The translations under genes and the position numbers were made by a program. DNA of 64,000 nt from Oscillospiraceae bacterium. Its GTDB lineage: Bacteria > Bacillota > Clostridia > Oscillospirales > Oscillospiraceae. This document shows positions 16,446 to 25,448 of the stretch, one piece after another. Below the pieces are notes generated by a model. The model saw only the letters and a list, made by a program, of their open reading frames with translations, searched no databases and had not been told where the DNA came from. Each line of letters starts with the position of its first letter. The stretch's first letter is position 1. The DNA lies in assembly GCA_017541995.1 (NCBI GenBank), contig JAFXYD010000040.1:25487-89486 (forward strand). Direction: 5' to 3'.

Positions 16446-17123
16446 ATGATCTATTTGCTGGAGGATGACGACAGCATCCGCAAGCTTGTGGTATACGCGC
16501 TGGAGAGCCAGGGCTACCGGGCGGCGGGCTTCTCGCTTCCCTCCGAATTCTGGGCCGCCATGCAGGAGCGCCTGCCCAAGCTGGTGCTGCTGGACATCAT
16601 GCTGCCCCAGGAGGACGGGCTTTCCGTGCTGCAAAAGCTCCGGGAGAACGAGGCCACGGCGCGGCTGCCCGTCATTATGCTCACCGCCCGCAACACGGAG
16701 TACGACAAGGCCTACGGCCTGGATCGGGGGGCGGACGACTACATCGCCAAGCCCTTCGGAATGATGGAGCTGGTGGCCCGGGTCCGGGCCCTGCTGCGCC
16801 GCACGACGGAGCCTTCTCCCCTCCGGGAATACCGGGTGGGGATTCTGAGCCTGGATCCCGGCCGCCACGAGGTTCGGGTGGACGGGGCCCCGGTGCAGCT
16901 GACCTATAAGGAATTCATGCTGCTGAAGCTGCTCATGGAAGGGAAGGGCAGCGTCCTGACCCGCTCCGTGCTGATGGACAAGGTCTGGGATCTCAGCGCC
17001 GAGCGGGAAAACCGCACCCTGGACGTACACATCCGCACCCTGCGGGCCAAGCTGGGGGCCGCCGGACGCTTGATCGAGACCGTCCGGGGGGTGGGCTATC
17101 GGATCAACGGAGAGGCCACATGA
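16446..17123 (+). CDS. PhoB-like response regulator (OmpR family)
   Basis: 225 residues. Receiver domain with acidic pocket EDDD at 6-9, phospho-acceptor Asp50 in LLDIMLP, Thr80 and Lys102 in AKPFG; then a winged-helix DNA-binding domain (roughly 130-222) with TLDVHIRTLRAKL and the final VRGVGYRI. AAAGGAG precedes ATG 16446. Overlaps the kinase gene by 4 bases. The divergent phosphate transporter supports a phosphate-response role. Confidence 0.93.
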   Translation: MIYLLEDDDSIRKLVVYALESQGYRAAGFSLPSEFWAAMQERLPKLVLLDIMLPQEDGLSVLQKLRENEATARLPVIMLTARNTEYDKAYGLDRGADDYIAKPFGMMELVARVRALLRRTTEPSPLREYRVGILSLDPGRHEVRVDGAPVQLTYKEFMLLKLLMEGKGSVLTRSVLMDKVWDLSAERENRTLDVHIRTLRAKLGAAGRLIETVRGVGYRINGEAT

Positions 17124-18781
17124 CGGGGAAAATTTTTCGCTACGCCTTTCTGGTGGGGGTGCTGGCCCTGCTGCTGTGCGCCATGCTGTATTTCGGCCTC
17201 CAATACCGCCAGACCCTGGACGAGACCTACGACGCCCTGCGCCAGGAGGCGGTCTACGCCGCCCGGGGCATCTCCCTGGAGGGCAGGCGCTATCTGGAGG
17301 GCCTGCCCGTGGAAAAGCGCATCACCTGGATCGACGCCGAGGGAAACGTGCTCTATGACAGCCTTGGCCGGGAGCTGCCCAACCAGGCGGGGCTTCCCGA
17401 GGTGGAGGAGGCCAGAGCCCAGGGCGCCGGCCAGGCCACCCGCCCCTCCGAGAGCGAGGGCTCGGCAAATCTCTACTACGCCTGTCTGCTGGAGGACGGC
17501 ACGGTGCTGCGGCTTTCCAGCCCGGTGAGCGCCCTGCGGGAGGCTCTGGTCACCGTGAGCCCGGTGCTCTGGGTCTTTGTCCTGGTGCTGACGGCCTCCG
17601 GCGTGCTGGCCTTCCGGGCGGCCAAGCAGATTCTCAAGCCCGTGAACGAGCTGGATCTGGATCACCTGGGGGAGGCCAGGAGCTATCCGGAGCTGACGCC
17701 TCTGATCACCCGGCTCCAGGAGCAGCGGCTGACCATCCAGGAGCAGATCGAGGAGCTGCATCAGCGGCAGAAGGAATTCTCCGTTCTGACGGAGAATATG
17801 ACCGAGGGCTTCCTGCTGCTGGATCGGGAGGGCAGAGTGCTGAGCATCAACGCTGCGGCCCGGCTGCTGCTGCCCCAGGCCGTCATCGGGGAGCAGCTTT
17901 CCGAGGACGTGGACCTCACCGCCCGGGAGAGCTCCATCCTGGCCCTGGGGGGCAGCAGGGGAGAGGCGGTCTTTTCCCGGGACGAGCACAGCTGGCAGCT
18001 GGTGGCAAGCCCCGTGCGCTCCCGCAGCCGCATCGTGGGCGCGGTTCTGCTGTGGCTGGACGTCACCGAGCGGGAGCAGCGGGAGCGTCTGCGCCAGGAG
18101 TTCTCCGCCAACGTGTCCCATGAGCTGAAAACCCCGCTGACCTCCATCTCCGGCTTTGCCGAGCTGATGGCCCAGGGCACCGTGCCCCCGGACAAGGTGG
18201 TGGAGTTCTCCGCCGAGATCCAGCGCCAGAGCCAGCGGCTGATCACCCTGGTCCAGGACATCATCCGCCTCTCCAGGCTGGACGAGGGGGCCAGGCTCCC
18301 GGAGCCGGAGTCCGTGGACCTGCTGGAGCTGGGAGAGGACGTGCTGGACAGCCTCCGCTCCCTGGCCGAGCAGCAGGGCCTGCGCCTGGAGGCGCAGGGT
18401 GAGCGGGTGCGGATCCGGGGCGTGTGGCAGCTGCTCAATGAGATGGTCTATAATCTCTGCGACAACGCCATCAAGTACAACCGCCCCGGGGGCAGCGTGT
18501 GTCTGAGCACGGGCCGCCTGGAGGGCTGTCCCTTCCTCCGGGTCAGCGACACCGGCATCGGCATCCCCGAGCAGGAGCAGAGCCGGGTCTTTGAGCGCTT
18601 CTACCGGGTGGACAAGAGCCACAGCAAGCAGATCGGCGGCACCGGCCTGGGCCTGTCCATCGTCAAGCACGGGGCCCAATATCACGGGGCCCGGGTGAGT
18701 CTGGAGAGCAAGCCCGGCGTCGGCACCGCCGTCACGCTGATTTTTCCGAATACCGACCCGCAGCCCGCCGAGGCGGACTGA
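17120..18781 (+). CDS. PhoR-like sensor histidine kinase
   Basis: 553 residues. N-terminal membrane segment, extracellular region to about residue 140, a second membrane segment (VLWVFVLVLTASGVLAF), a PAS-like part, then the H box SHELKTPLTS with His334, N box NLCDNAIKYN, and G boxes DTGIGIPEQE and GGTGLGLS. Full-length kinase of the PhoR type, partner of the overlapping response regulator. No defect seen. Confidence 0.93.
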   Translation: MTGKIFRYAFLVGVLALLLCAMLYFGLQYRQTLDETYDALRQEAVYAARGISLEGRRYLEGLPVEKRITWIDAEGNVLYDSLGRELPNQAGLPEVEEARAQGAGQATRPSESEGSANLYYACLLEDGTVLRLSSPVSALREALVTVSPVLWVFVLVLTASGVLAFRAAKQILKPVNELDLDHLGEARSYPELTPLITRLQEQRLTIQEQIEELHQRQKEFSVLTENMTEGFLLLDREGRVLSINAAARLLLPQAVIGEQLSEDVDLTARESSILALGGSRGEAVFSRDEHSWQLVASPVRSRSRIVGAVLLWLDVTEREQRERLRQEFSANVSHELKTPLTSISGFAELMAQGTVPPDKVVEFSAEIQRQSQRLITLVQDIIRLSRLDEGARLPEPESVDLLELGEDVLDSLRSLAEQQGLRLEAQGERVRIRGVWQLLNEMVYNLCDNAIKYNRPGGSVCLSTGRLEGCPFLRVSDTGIGIPEQEQSRVFERFYRVDKSHSKQIGGTGLGLSIVKHGAQYHGARVSLESKPGVGTAVTLIFPNTDPQPAEAD

Positions 18782-18811
18782 ACCGGGTCCCTGGGAGCTC
18801 TGGGGCTGTCC

Positions 18812-19705
18812 CTATTCGGGGCGGCCGCAGAGCTCTTTCAGATAGTCGTGGAACTGCTGAATCTCCCGCAGCTTCAGACTGGACTGGAGGCAGATGAAGT
18901 GGAGGCTGATCCAGAGCTCCGGCTCCAGGGGCACCGCCTTGACGTGGAAATACGGCGCGAAGGAGGCCGGGCCCATGGCGATGCCCATGCCGTCGCGCAC
19001 CAGCTGCATGCTGGTGTCGATGCCGTCTGTGCGGAAGACCCGCTTGACGCTGATGTGGTTCTTCCGCAGGGCGGACTTCATGGAGCGATCCTCCGCCGAG
19101 TCCTCCAGGCCGGAGATCATGGTACAGCCCTGCAGATCCCGGAAGGCCAGGGAGGCGTAGCCCGCCCGGGGATCCGTCTGGCACAGCAGCACGCACTGCC
19201 GCTCCCGGATCAGAGGGGCGGCGTAGATTTCCCCGGCGTCGGACTGGGGCTCGTCCCAGGGCAGCCGGTCCAGGGCCAGATCCAGCTCCCCCTTCCGCAG
19301 GGCCTCGGCCATATCCCGGCCCGCCTCGGTGACGAAGGTGACCTCAATCTCCGGCTTGGCCTGGAAGTACTCCGCGATCCGGGGGAAGAGATTGTTGGAA
19401 TAGACCCGGGAGCCCAGTCCCAGCCGCAGCCGCAGGGGCTGGGGCTTTTCTTTTTGCTGCACGGCCTTGCAGAATTCCGTCCAGCGCTCCGCCACGGGGC
19501 CAGCCTGCTCGCAGAAGAGCTGCCCCTCGGGGGTGAGCTGCAAGCCGTTGGCCGTCCGGGAGAAGAGGGGATAGCCCAGCTCCTCCTCCAGCCGCCGCAG
19601 CTGCTGGGACAGCGCGGACTGGGACAGGTACAGCTTCTGGGCGGCCTGGGAGACGCTGCTGCGGGCCGCAATCTCCAAAACGTATAAAACCTGCTGCATA
19701 GTCAT
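18812..19705 (-). CDS. LysR family transcriptional regulator
   Basis: 297 residues. N-terminal winged helix with SVSQAAQKLYLSQSALSQQL and a C-terminal co-inducer-binding domain (LRLRLGLGSRVYSN onward). Start set at ATG 19705 with AAGAGG eight bases before it; ATG 19699 and TTG 19711 are in-frame alternatives. It is divergent from the iorA operon with 159 bases between, the standard layout for a LysR regulator of the neighbouring operon. The ligand is presumably an aromatic amino acid or its keto acid (inference). Confidence 0.9.
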   Translation of the reverse strand: MTMQQVLYVLEIAARSSVSQAAQKLYLSQSALSQQLRRLEEELGYPLFSRTANGLQLTPEGQLFCEQAGPVAERWTEFCKAVQQKEKPQPLRLRLGLGSRVYSNNLFPRIAEYFQAKPEIEVTFVTEAGRDMAEALRKGELDLALDRLPWDEPQSDAGEIYAAPLIRERQCVLLCQTDPRAGYASLAFRDLQGCTMISGLEDSAEDRSMKSALRKNHISVKRVFRTDGIDTSMQLVRDGMGIAMGPASFAPYFHVKAVPLEPELWISLHFICLQSSLKLREIQQFHDYLKELCGRPE

Positions 19706-19751
19706 AAGCAAAACCTCTTATCTTTGAATAATTGCCCTGAAAATAAGTAAA

Positions 19752-19825
19752 TCTAATACAGCTATTATAAGTTTAATCTTTACAGTTTGCAAGTATTATT
19801 TTATAATATTTTTGTTCGTATTAGA
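19752..19825 (+). promoter_or_regulatory. iorA operon promoter flanked by an inverted repeat
   Basis: -35 TTTACA (19779-19784), 17-bp spacer, -10 TATAAT (19802-19807). An 8-bp inverted repeat TCTAATAC (19752-19759) and GTATTAGA (19818-19825) brackets the promoter and could be the regulator site. Confidence 0.6.
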
Positions 19826-19864
19826 CAAATACCCGCTTGAATATCAGAAAGGTGGTCATTTACA

Positions 19865-21616
19865 TTGGATCGACAACTGCTTTCCGGCAATGAAGCCATT
19901 GCCAGAGGAGCCTATGAGGCCGGCGTCAAGGTTTGCTCCGCGTACCCCGGGACTCCCAGCACCGAGATCTTCGAGAACCTGCCCAAGTACAAGGACTCCC
20001 TGTACTGCGAGTGGGCGCCCAACGAGAAGGTCGCCACGGAGGTCGCCTACGGCGCCAGCATTGCCGGCGTGCGCAGCCTCTGCGCCATGAAGCACGTGGG
20101 CGTCAACGTGGCTGCGGACCCCATCTTCACTGCGGCCTACAACGGCGTCAGCGGCGGCTTTGTCATCGTCTCCGCCGACGACCCCAGTATGCACTCCTCT
20201 CAGAACGAGCAGGACAACCGCTACTACGCCAAGTCCGCCAAGATCGCCATGGTGGAGCCCTCCGATTCCCAGGAATGCCTGGATTTCATGAAGGCCGCCT
20301 ATGAGATCTCCGAGCAGTTTGACATGCCCGTGCTCTTCCGTACCACCACCCGCGTGGCCCATTCCAAGAGCATCGTCACCTTCGGCCAGCGGACGGAGCG
20401 GGAGGTCCCGCCCTACGTCCGCAACACCCGGAAGTACATCTCCGCCCCGGCCAACGCCTACCGCAACCATCCCAAGCTGGAGGAGAATCTGAAGAAGCTG
20501 GCGGCCTACGGCTGCACCAGCCCCCTGAACAGGGTGGAGATGGGCGACGGCAAGATCGGCGTCGTCACCGCCTCCATCGCCTACTACTACGCCAAGGACG
20601 CCTTCCCCGAGGGCAGCTCCTTCCTGAAGCTGGGTCTGACCAACCCCATGCCCATGGATCTGATCCGCGACTTCGCCTCCAAGGTGGAGAAGCTCTACGT
20701 CATCGAGGAGCTGGACGGCTTCATGGAGGAGCAGATCAAGGCTGCCGGCATCCCCTGCGTGGGCAAGGAGCTCATCGGCAATCTATATGAGCTCAATCCC
20801 CAACTTGTGAAGGAGCGGATCTTCGGCGAGGCCGCCCCCGTCACCGACGTGGGGGTCCAGGCGGTGTCCCGTCCTCCCGCCCTCTGCCCCGGCTGCCCTC
20901 ACAGAGGCTTCTTCTATACCATGTCCAAGCACAAGGACTTTGTCATCGCCGGCGACATCGGCTGCTACACTCTGGGCGGCTCCGCCCCCCTCAACGCCCT
21001 GGACAGCGTGGTCTGCATGGGCGGCGGCTTCTCCGTGGCCATGGGTATGGCCAAGGCCTTCGAGGCCGCGGGGGTCACCGACAAGAAGGTCTTCGGCGTG
21101 CTGGGCGACTCCACCTTCTTCCACAGCGGCATGACCGGCGCCGCGGAGATCATCTACAACGCCGGCAATCTGATCCCCGTGGTGCTGGATAACTCCATCA
21201 CCGGCATGACCGGCCACCAGGACAACCCGGGCACCGGCTTCAATCTTCAGGGCGAGATCGCCGAAAAGCTGAAGATCGAGGACATTCTCACGGCCTACGG
21301 CTACAAGAAGGTCATCATCGTGGATCCCCAGGATCTGAAGGCCATGGAGCAGGCCGTCCAGGACGCCCTGGCCTCCGAGGTCCCCGCCGCCATCATTGCC
21401 CGCCGTCCCTGCCTGCTGATCAAGCGGATTAAGCACGATATCGGCAAGTGCAGCGTGGATCCCAATAAGTGCATCGGCTGCAAGCGCTGTCTGGGCGTGG
21501 GATGCCCCGCCGTGCTTGTGGAATACAAGAAGGCCCGGATCGACCGCAACCAGTGCGTGGGCTGCACCGTCTGCGCGCAGGTCTGCCCGATGGGCGCCAT
21601 CACCAGAGAGGAGTAA
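19865..21616 (+). CDS. iorA: indolepyruvate:ferredoxin oxidoreductase, alpha subunit
   Basis: 583 residues from TTG 19865 after AAAGGTGG. The N-terminal pyruvate-oxidoreductase domain begins with LLSGNEAIARGAYEAG; the thiamine-diphosphate domain holds GDIGCYTLG and a Gly-rich GGGFSVAMGMA; the C-terminus carries two 4Fe-4S motifs (CIGCKRCLGVGCP and CVGCTVCAQVCP). The enzyme turns indolepyruvate, phenylpyruvate or hydroxyphenylpyruvate into the arylacetyl-CoA, reducing ferredoxin. First gene of a six-gene operon. Confidence 0.96.
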   Translation: MDRQLLSGNEAIARGAYEAGVKVCSAYPGTPSTEIFENLPKYKDSLYCEWAPNEKVATEVAYGASIAGVRSLCAMKHVGVNVAADPIFTAAYNGVSGGFVIVSADDPSMHSSQNEQDNRYYAKSAKIAMVEPSDSQECLDFMKAAYEISEQFDMPVLFRTTTRVAHSKSIVTFGQRTEREVPPYVRNTRKYISAPANAYRNHPKLEENLKKLAAYGCTSPLNRVEMGDGKIGVVTASIAYYYAKDAFPEGSSFLKLGLTNPMPMDLIRDFASKVEKLYVIEELDGFMEEQIKAAGIPCVGKELIGNLYELNPQLVKERIFGEAAPVTDVGVQAVSRPPALCPGCPHRGFFYTMSKHKDFVIAGDIGCYTLGGSAPLNALDSVVCMGGGFSVAMGMAKAFEAAGVTDKKVFGVLGDSTFFHSGMTGAAEIIYNAGNLIPVVLDNSITGMTGHQDNPGTGFNLQGEIAEKLKIEDILTAYGYKKVIIVDPQDLKAMEQAVQDALASEVPAAIIARRPCLLIKRIKHDIGKCSVDPNKCIGCKRCLGVGCPAVLVEYKKARIDRNQCVGCTVCAQVCPMGAITREE

Positions 21617-21622
21617 TCAGCC

Positions 21623-22207
21623 ATGACGAAAACGAAAAGCGCGCTGCTGGTCGGCGTTGGCGGCCAGGGCGCTATCCTCACCGCGAAGGTATTGGTCAAC
21701 GGTCTCATGCGGGCCGGTTATGACGTGAAAATGTCCGAGGTCCACGGCATGAGCCAGCGGGGCGGCTCCGTCTCCACCCAGGTCCACTGGGGCGAGAAGG
21801 TGAATTCCCCCGTCATCGGCAAGGGCGCCGCGGACATCATCGTGGCCTTTGAGAAGATGGAGGCCGTGCGCTATGCCGACTACCTCAAGCCCGACGGCGT
21901 GGTGGTCATCAACGACTATGAAATGGCCTCCTCCTCCATCGCGGCGGGCCTTGCCAGCTATCCCGAGGGCTGCCTGGAGGCTATGCAGAAGCACTTCACC
22001 TGCCACGTGCTCAAGGCCGGGGAGATCGCCGAGTCCCTGGGCTCCGCCAAGTGCATGAACATCGTCCTCTTCGGCTCCATGGTCAAGGCCCTGGGCATGG
22101 ACGACGTGGTGGACTGGGAGGATGTCATCGCCTCCACGGTGCCCCCCAAGTTCAAGGAGCTGAACCTGAAGGCCTACCGCGCCGGTCACGACGCCGTCAA
22201 GGCCTGA
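21623..22207 (+). CDS. iorB: indolepyruvate:ferredoxin oxidoreductase, beta subunit
   Basis: 194 residues, the usual size. The N-terminus LLVGVGGQGAILTAKVL and EVHGMSQRGGSVSTQV are the hallmark gamma-domain motifs of 2-oxoacid oxidoreductases. Begins 6 bases after iorA. Forms the IorAB complex. Confidence 0.96.
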   Translation: MTKTKSALLVGVGGQGAILTAKVLVNGLMRAGYDVKMSEVHGMSQRGGSVSTQVHWGEKVNSPVIGKGAADIIVAFEKMEAVRYADYLKPDGVVVINDYEMASSSIAAGLASYPEGCLEAMQKHFTCHVLKAGEIAESLGSAKCMNIVLFGSMVKALGMDDVVDWEDVIASTVPPKFKELNLKAYRAGHDAVKA

Positions 22208-22218
22208 GAGGTATCGCC

Positions 22219-23115
22219 ATGCTGAAAGATTTCCAGGCGCTGCGGGAGCTGGTGGGGGCCGGAAAGCCCAAGACCGTGGCCGTCGCCTGCGCCCATGACG
22301 CCCATACCCTGGAGGCCGTGCTGCACGCGGCCTCCGAGGGCATCCTCCGTTACCTCCTGGTGGGACACCGGGAGGAGATCCTCCGCATCGGCCGGGAGCT
22401 GGGCCACGAGATCGACCCCGCCGCCATCCTGGACGCCGACACCGACGAGGAGGCCGCCCGCCTGGCCGTGGAGCTGATCCGGCAGGACAAGGCCGACTTC
22501 CTCCAGAAGGGCTATATGCAGACCTCCACCATTCTCAAGGCGGTGGTCAACAAGCAGACCGGCATCGGCACCGGCGGCATCATCTCCCACACCGCCTTCA
22601 TCGAGATCCCCGGCTATCACAAGCTGCTGGGGGTGGCCGACGGCGGCATGGTGCCCCATCCCGATCTGGAGCAGAAGAAGGGCATTCTCCGCAACGCCGT
22701 GGAGGCCTTCCGGGCCCTGGGCTACGAGCGTCCTCTGGTGGCCGCCGTCTGCGCCGCCGAGACTGTCAGCCCCAAGATCCAGGAGACCGTAGACGCCGCC
22801 GCCCTGAAGCAGGCGGCTCTGGCCGGGGAATTCGGGAACTGCTATGTGGAGGGCCCCATCTCCCTGGATCTGGCCATGGACAGGGCCTCCTGCGAAATCA
22901 AGCGCTACGAAAGCCCCGTCAGCGGCAACACCGACGTGCTGCTGGTGCCCTATATGGCCGTGGGCAACATCTTCGTCAAGGGCCTGCTGCTCTACGCCGG
23001 GGCCCGGATGGTGGGCGTCGTTACCGGCGCCAAGTGCCCCATCGCCCTGAATTCCCGCAGCGCAAGCTTTGAGGAAAAATATTATTCGCTGATGGCCTGC
23101 GCCGCCATCAGCTGA
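22219..23115 (+). CDS. ptb: phosphate butyryltransferase-like acyltransferase
   Basis: 298 residues from ATG 22219 (a weak GAGAGG lies 11 bases after the iorB stop). The phosphate acetyl/butyryltransferase domain is seen in GVADGGMVPHPDL, NCYVEGPISLDLAMD and VPYMAVGNIFVKGL. It moves an acyl group from CoA to phosphate. Since it directly follows iorAB, its likely substrate is an arylacetyl-CoA (or branched acyl-CoA) rather than butyryl-CoA; that is inference from context. Confidence 0.9.
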   Translation: MLKDFQALRELVGAGKPKTVAVACAHDAHTLEAVLHAASEGILRYLLVGHREEILRIGRELGHEIDPAAILDADTDEEAARLAVELIRQDKADFLQKGYMQTSTILKAVVNKQTGIGTGGIISHTAFIEIPGYHKLLGVADGGMVPHPDLEQKKGILRNAVEAFRALGYERPLVAAVCAAETVSPKIQETVDAAALKQAALAGEFGNCYVEGPISLDLAMDRASCEIKRYESPVSGNTDVLLVPYMAVGNIFVKGLLLYAGARMVGVVTGAKCPIALNSRSASFEEKYYSLMACAAIS

Positions 23116-23131
23116 GGCTGAGGAGGCTGTT

Positions 23132-24220
23132 ATGTCCTGTCTGCAACTCATCATCAATCCCGGCTCCACCAGCACCAAGCTTGCCGTCTACGACGGGGAG
23201 AAGAAGCTGCTGCAGAGCAGCATCGAGCACAAGCCCGAGGAGCTGCTGCGCTTTGAGAAGATCGGCGACCAGGTGCCCTTCCGGCTGGAGCTGATCCGGG
23301 ACTTCATGCGGCAGAACCAGGTCAGAGGAGAGGATCTGTCCGCCGTCATCGGCCGGGGCGGCCTGGTCTTCGGCCTGAAAACCGGGGGCTACGTGGTCAA
23401 CGACGAGCTCTGCGAGGCCCTGGTGAACCACGAGTACAGCCAGCCCCACGCCTCCAACCTGGGGGGCCTGCTGGCCCGGGCCGTGGCCGACGAGTATCAC
23501 ATCCCCGCCTACATCTACGACGCCGTCACCTCCGGGGAGCTGAGCCCCGTGGCGGAAATCACCGGCATGGAGGACATCCGCCGCCGCAGCTTCTGCCACG
23601 TGCTCAACAGCCGGGCCCAGGCCATCCGCTACGCTGCCTCCATCGGCAAACGCTATGAGGATCTGAATCTGATCGTGGTGCATCTGGGGGGCGGCACCTC
23701 CGCCTCCGTTCACAAGCACGGCTCCATCGTGGACTCCGTGGGGGACGACGACGGCCAGTTCTCTCCCGAGCGCTCCGGCTGCTTCCCCTCCTTGGAGATT
23801 GTCCGGCTCTGCTACTCCGGCAAGTACACCAAGGCCGAGATGGACAAGAAGATCCGGGGCAAGGGCGGCATGTACGCCCACCTGGGCACCAGCGACTGCC
23901 GGGAGATTGAGAAGATGATCCGGAACGGCGACAAGCACGCCGATCTGATCTTCCAGGCCCAGGCCTATCAGATCGCCAAGACCATCGGCCTTTTGTCCAT
24001 CGTGCTCAAGGGGGATTGCGACGCCATCATCCTCACCGGCGGCATGGCCCATTCCCAGATGCTCACCGAGCGCATCCGGGACTACGTGAGCTTCCTGGCT
24101 CCCGTGGTGGTGATGCCCGGGGAAAACGAGATGGAGGCCCTGGCCCAGGGCGGTCTGCGGATCCTGGAGGGCCGGGAGCTGGCCAACGTATATCATTTAC
24201 CGGAAAGGAAGGATTCCTGA
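23132..24220 (+). CDS. buk: butyrate kinase-like acyl kinase
   Basis: 362 residues, normal for butyrate kinases of the acetokinase family. The N-terminal phosphate-binding INPGSTSTKLAVYDG and the central VVHLGGGTSASVHKHG and the late ILTGGMAHS motifs are intact. It makes ATP from an acyl phosphate and ADP. Paired with the ptb-like gene it would capture the energy of the IorAB product. Its stop overlaps the next start (TGATG). Confidence 0.92.
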   Translation: MSCLQLIINPGSTSTKLAVYDGEKKLLQSSIEHKPEELLRFEKIGDQVPFRLELIRDFMRQNQVRGEDLSAVIGRGGLVFGLKTGGYVVNDELCEALVNHEYSQPHASNLGGLLARAVADEYHIPAYIYDAVTSGELSPVAEITGMEDIRRRSFCHVLNSRAQAIRYAASIGKRYEDLNLIVVHLGGGTSASVHKHGSIVDSVGDDDGQFSPERSGCFPSLEIVRLCYSGKYTKAEMDKKIRGKGGMYAHLGTSDCREIEKMIRNGDKHADLIFQAQAYQIAKTIGLLSIVLKGDCDAIILTGGMAHSQMLTERIRDYVSFLAPVVVMPGENEMEALAQGGLRILEGRELANVYHLPERKDS

Positions 24221-25416
24221 TGTTCGTAGAAAAGTATCATCAAATGGGCGTGGCCAAGAGCCGCATCCGCGTGCTCTTCGAGTACGGCATGGAGCAGGCG
24301 GCCAAGGTGGGCAAGGAGAACGTCTATGACTTCTCCATCGGCAATCCCTCTGTCCCCGCCCCCCGGAAGGTGACCGAAACCGTCCGGGAGCTGCTGGAGA
24401 TGGACCCCATCGCCCTGCACGGCTACACCCCCGCGGGAGGCTGCGCCGAGGCCCGGGAGGCCATTGCCGCCGATCTGAGCAAGCGCACCGGCACCAAGAT
24501 CCGCCCCGAGAATATCTTCTTCACCTGCGGCGCGGCCCCGGCCATGACGGCCTGTATGCAGGCCCTGGCGGTGGAGGGCGCGGAGTTCGTGCTCATCGCC
24601 CCCTACTTCTCCGAGTACCCCGCCTACTGCAACTCCACCGGAGCCAAGTGCGTGGTGGTGCCCCCCGATACCGAGCGCTTCCAGATCCGCTTTGACGAGC
24701 TGGAAAAGCGCATCAACGAGCACACCCAGGCGGTTATCATCAACTCCCCCAACAACCCCTCCGGCGTCATCTATCTGGAGCAGACCCTGCAAAAGCTGGC
24801 GGAGATTCTGACCCGCAAGGGGAAGGAGTTCGGCCATCCCATCTACGTGCTCTCCGACGAGCCCTACCGGGAGCTGACCTACGACGGCCTGGACGCCCCC
24901 TACGTCCCCGCCATCTATCCCAACACCGTCATCTGCTACTCCTACTCCAAGATCCTCTCCATGCCCGGCGAGCGCATCGGCTACGTCTGCGTGCCCGACT
25001 GCTGCGCCGACAGCGCCGACCTCTACGCCGCCATCGCCGGGGCCTCCCGGGCCATCGGCCACGTCTGCGCTCCCTCCCTGTGGCAGCGGGTGGTGGCCCG
25101 CTGCACCGAGCTGCGACCCGACCTGGAGACCTACGATCACAACCGCGTCACCCTGTATACCGAGCTGAGCAAGCTGGGCTTCCGCTGCGTCAAGCCCCAG
25201 GGCGCCTTCTACATGATGGTGGAGGCCCCCGACGGCGACTCGCTGGGCTTCTCCGAGCGGGCCAAGGCGCTGAACATTCTGACGGTGCCCTGCGACGGCT
25301 TCGGCTGCCCCGGCTTCAGCCGCTTCTCCACCTGTGTCAGTCCCGCCATGATCCAGCGCAGCCTGCCTGCCTTCCGGAAGCTGGCGGAATCCTACGGCCT
25401 GAAGGCCAAGGCCTAA
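24220..25416 (+). CDS. pyridoxal-phosphate aminotransferase, class I
   Basis: 398 residues from ATG 24220 with GGAAGGA before it. Fold-type I motifs: SIGNPSVPAP at the substrate end, NSPNNPSGV, LSDEPYRE (Asp for the pyridine nitrogen) and SYSKILSMPGERIGY with the Schiff-base Lys. By position it should remove the amino group of an aromatic amino acid to feed IorAB. Sequence alone does not fix the substrate. Confidence 0.9.
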   Translation: MFVEKYHQMGVAKSRIRVLFEYGMEQAAKVGKENVYDFSIGNPSVPAPRKVTETVRELLEMDPIALHGYTPAGGCAEAREAIAADLSKRTGTKIRPENIFFTCGAAPAMTACMQALAVEGAEFVLIAPYFSEYPAYCNSTGAKCVVVPPDTERFQIRFDELEKRINEHTQAVIINSPNNPSGVIYLEQTLQKLAEILTRKGKEFGHPIYVLSDEPYRELTYDGLDAPYVPAIYPNTVICYSYSKILSMPGERIGYVCVPDCCADSADLYAAIAGASRAIGHVCAPSLWQRVVARCTELRPDLETYDHNRVTLYTELSKLGFRCVKPQGAFYMMVEAPDGDSLGFSERAKALNILTVPCDGFGCPGFSRFSTCVSPAMIQRSLPAFRKLAESYGLKAKA

Positions 25417-25448
25417 CGTATTTATAGAACTGGAGGAACAAAGCAATC

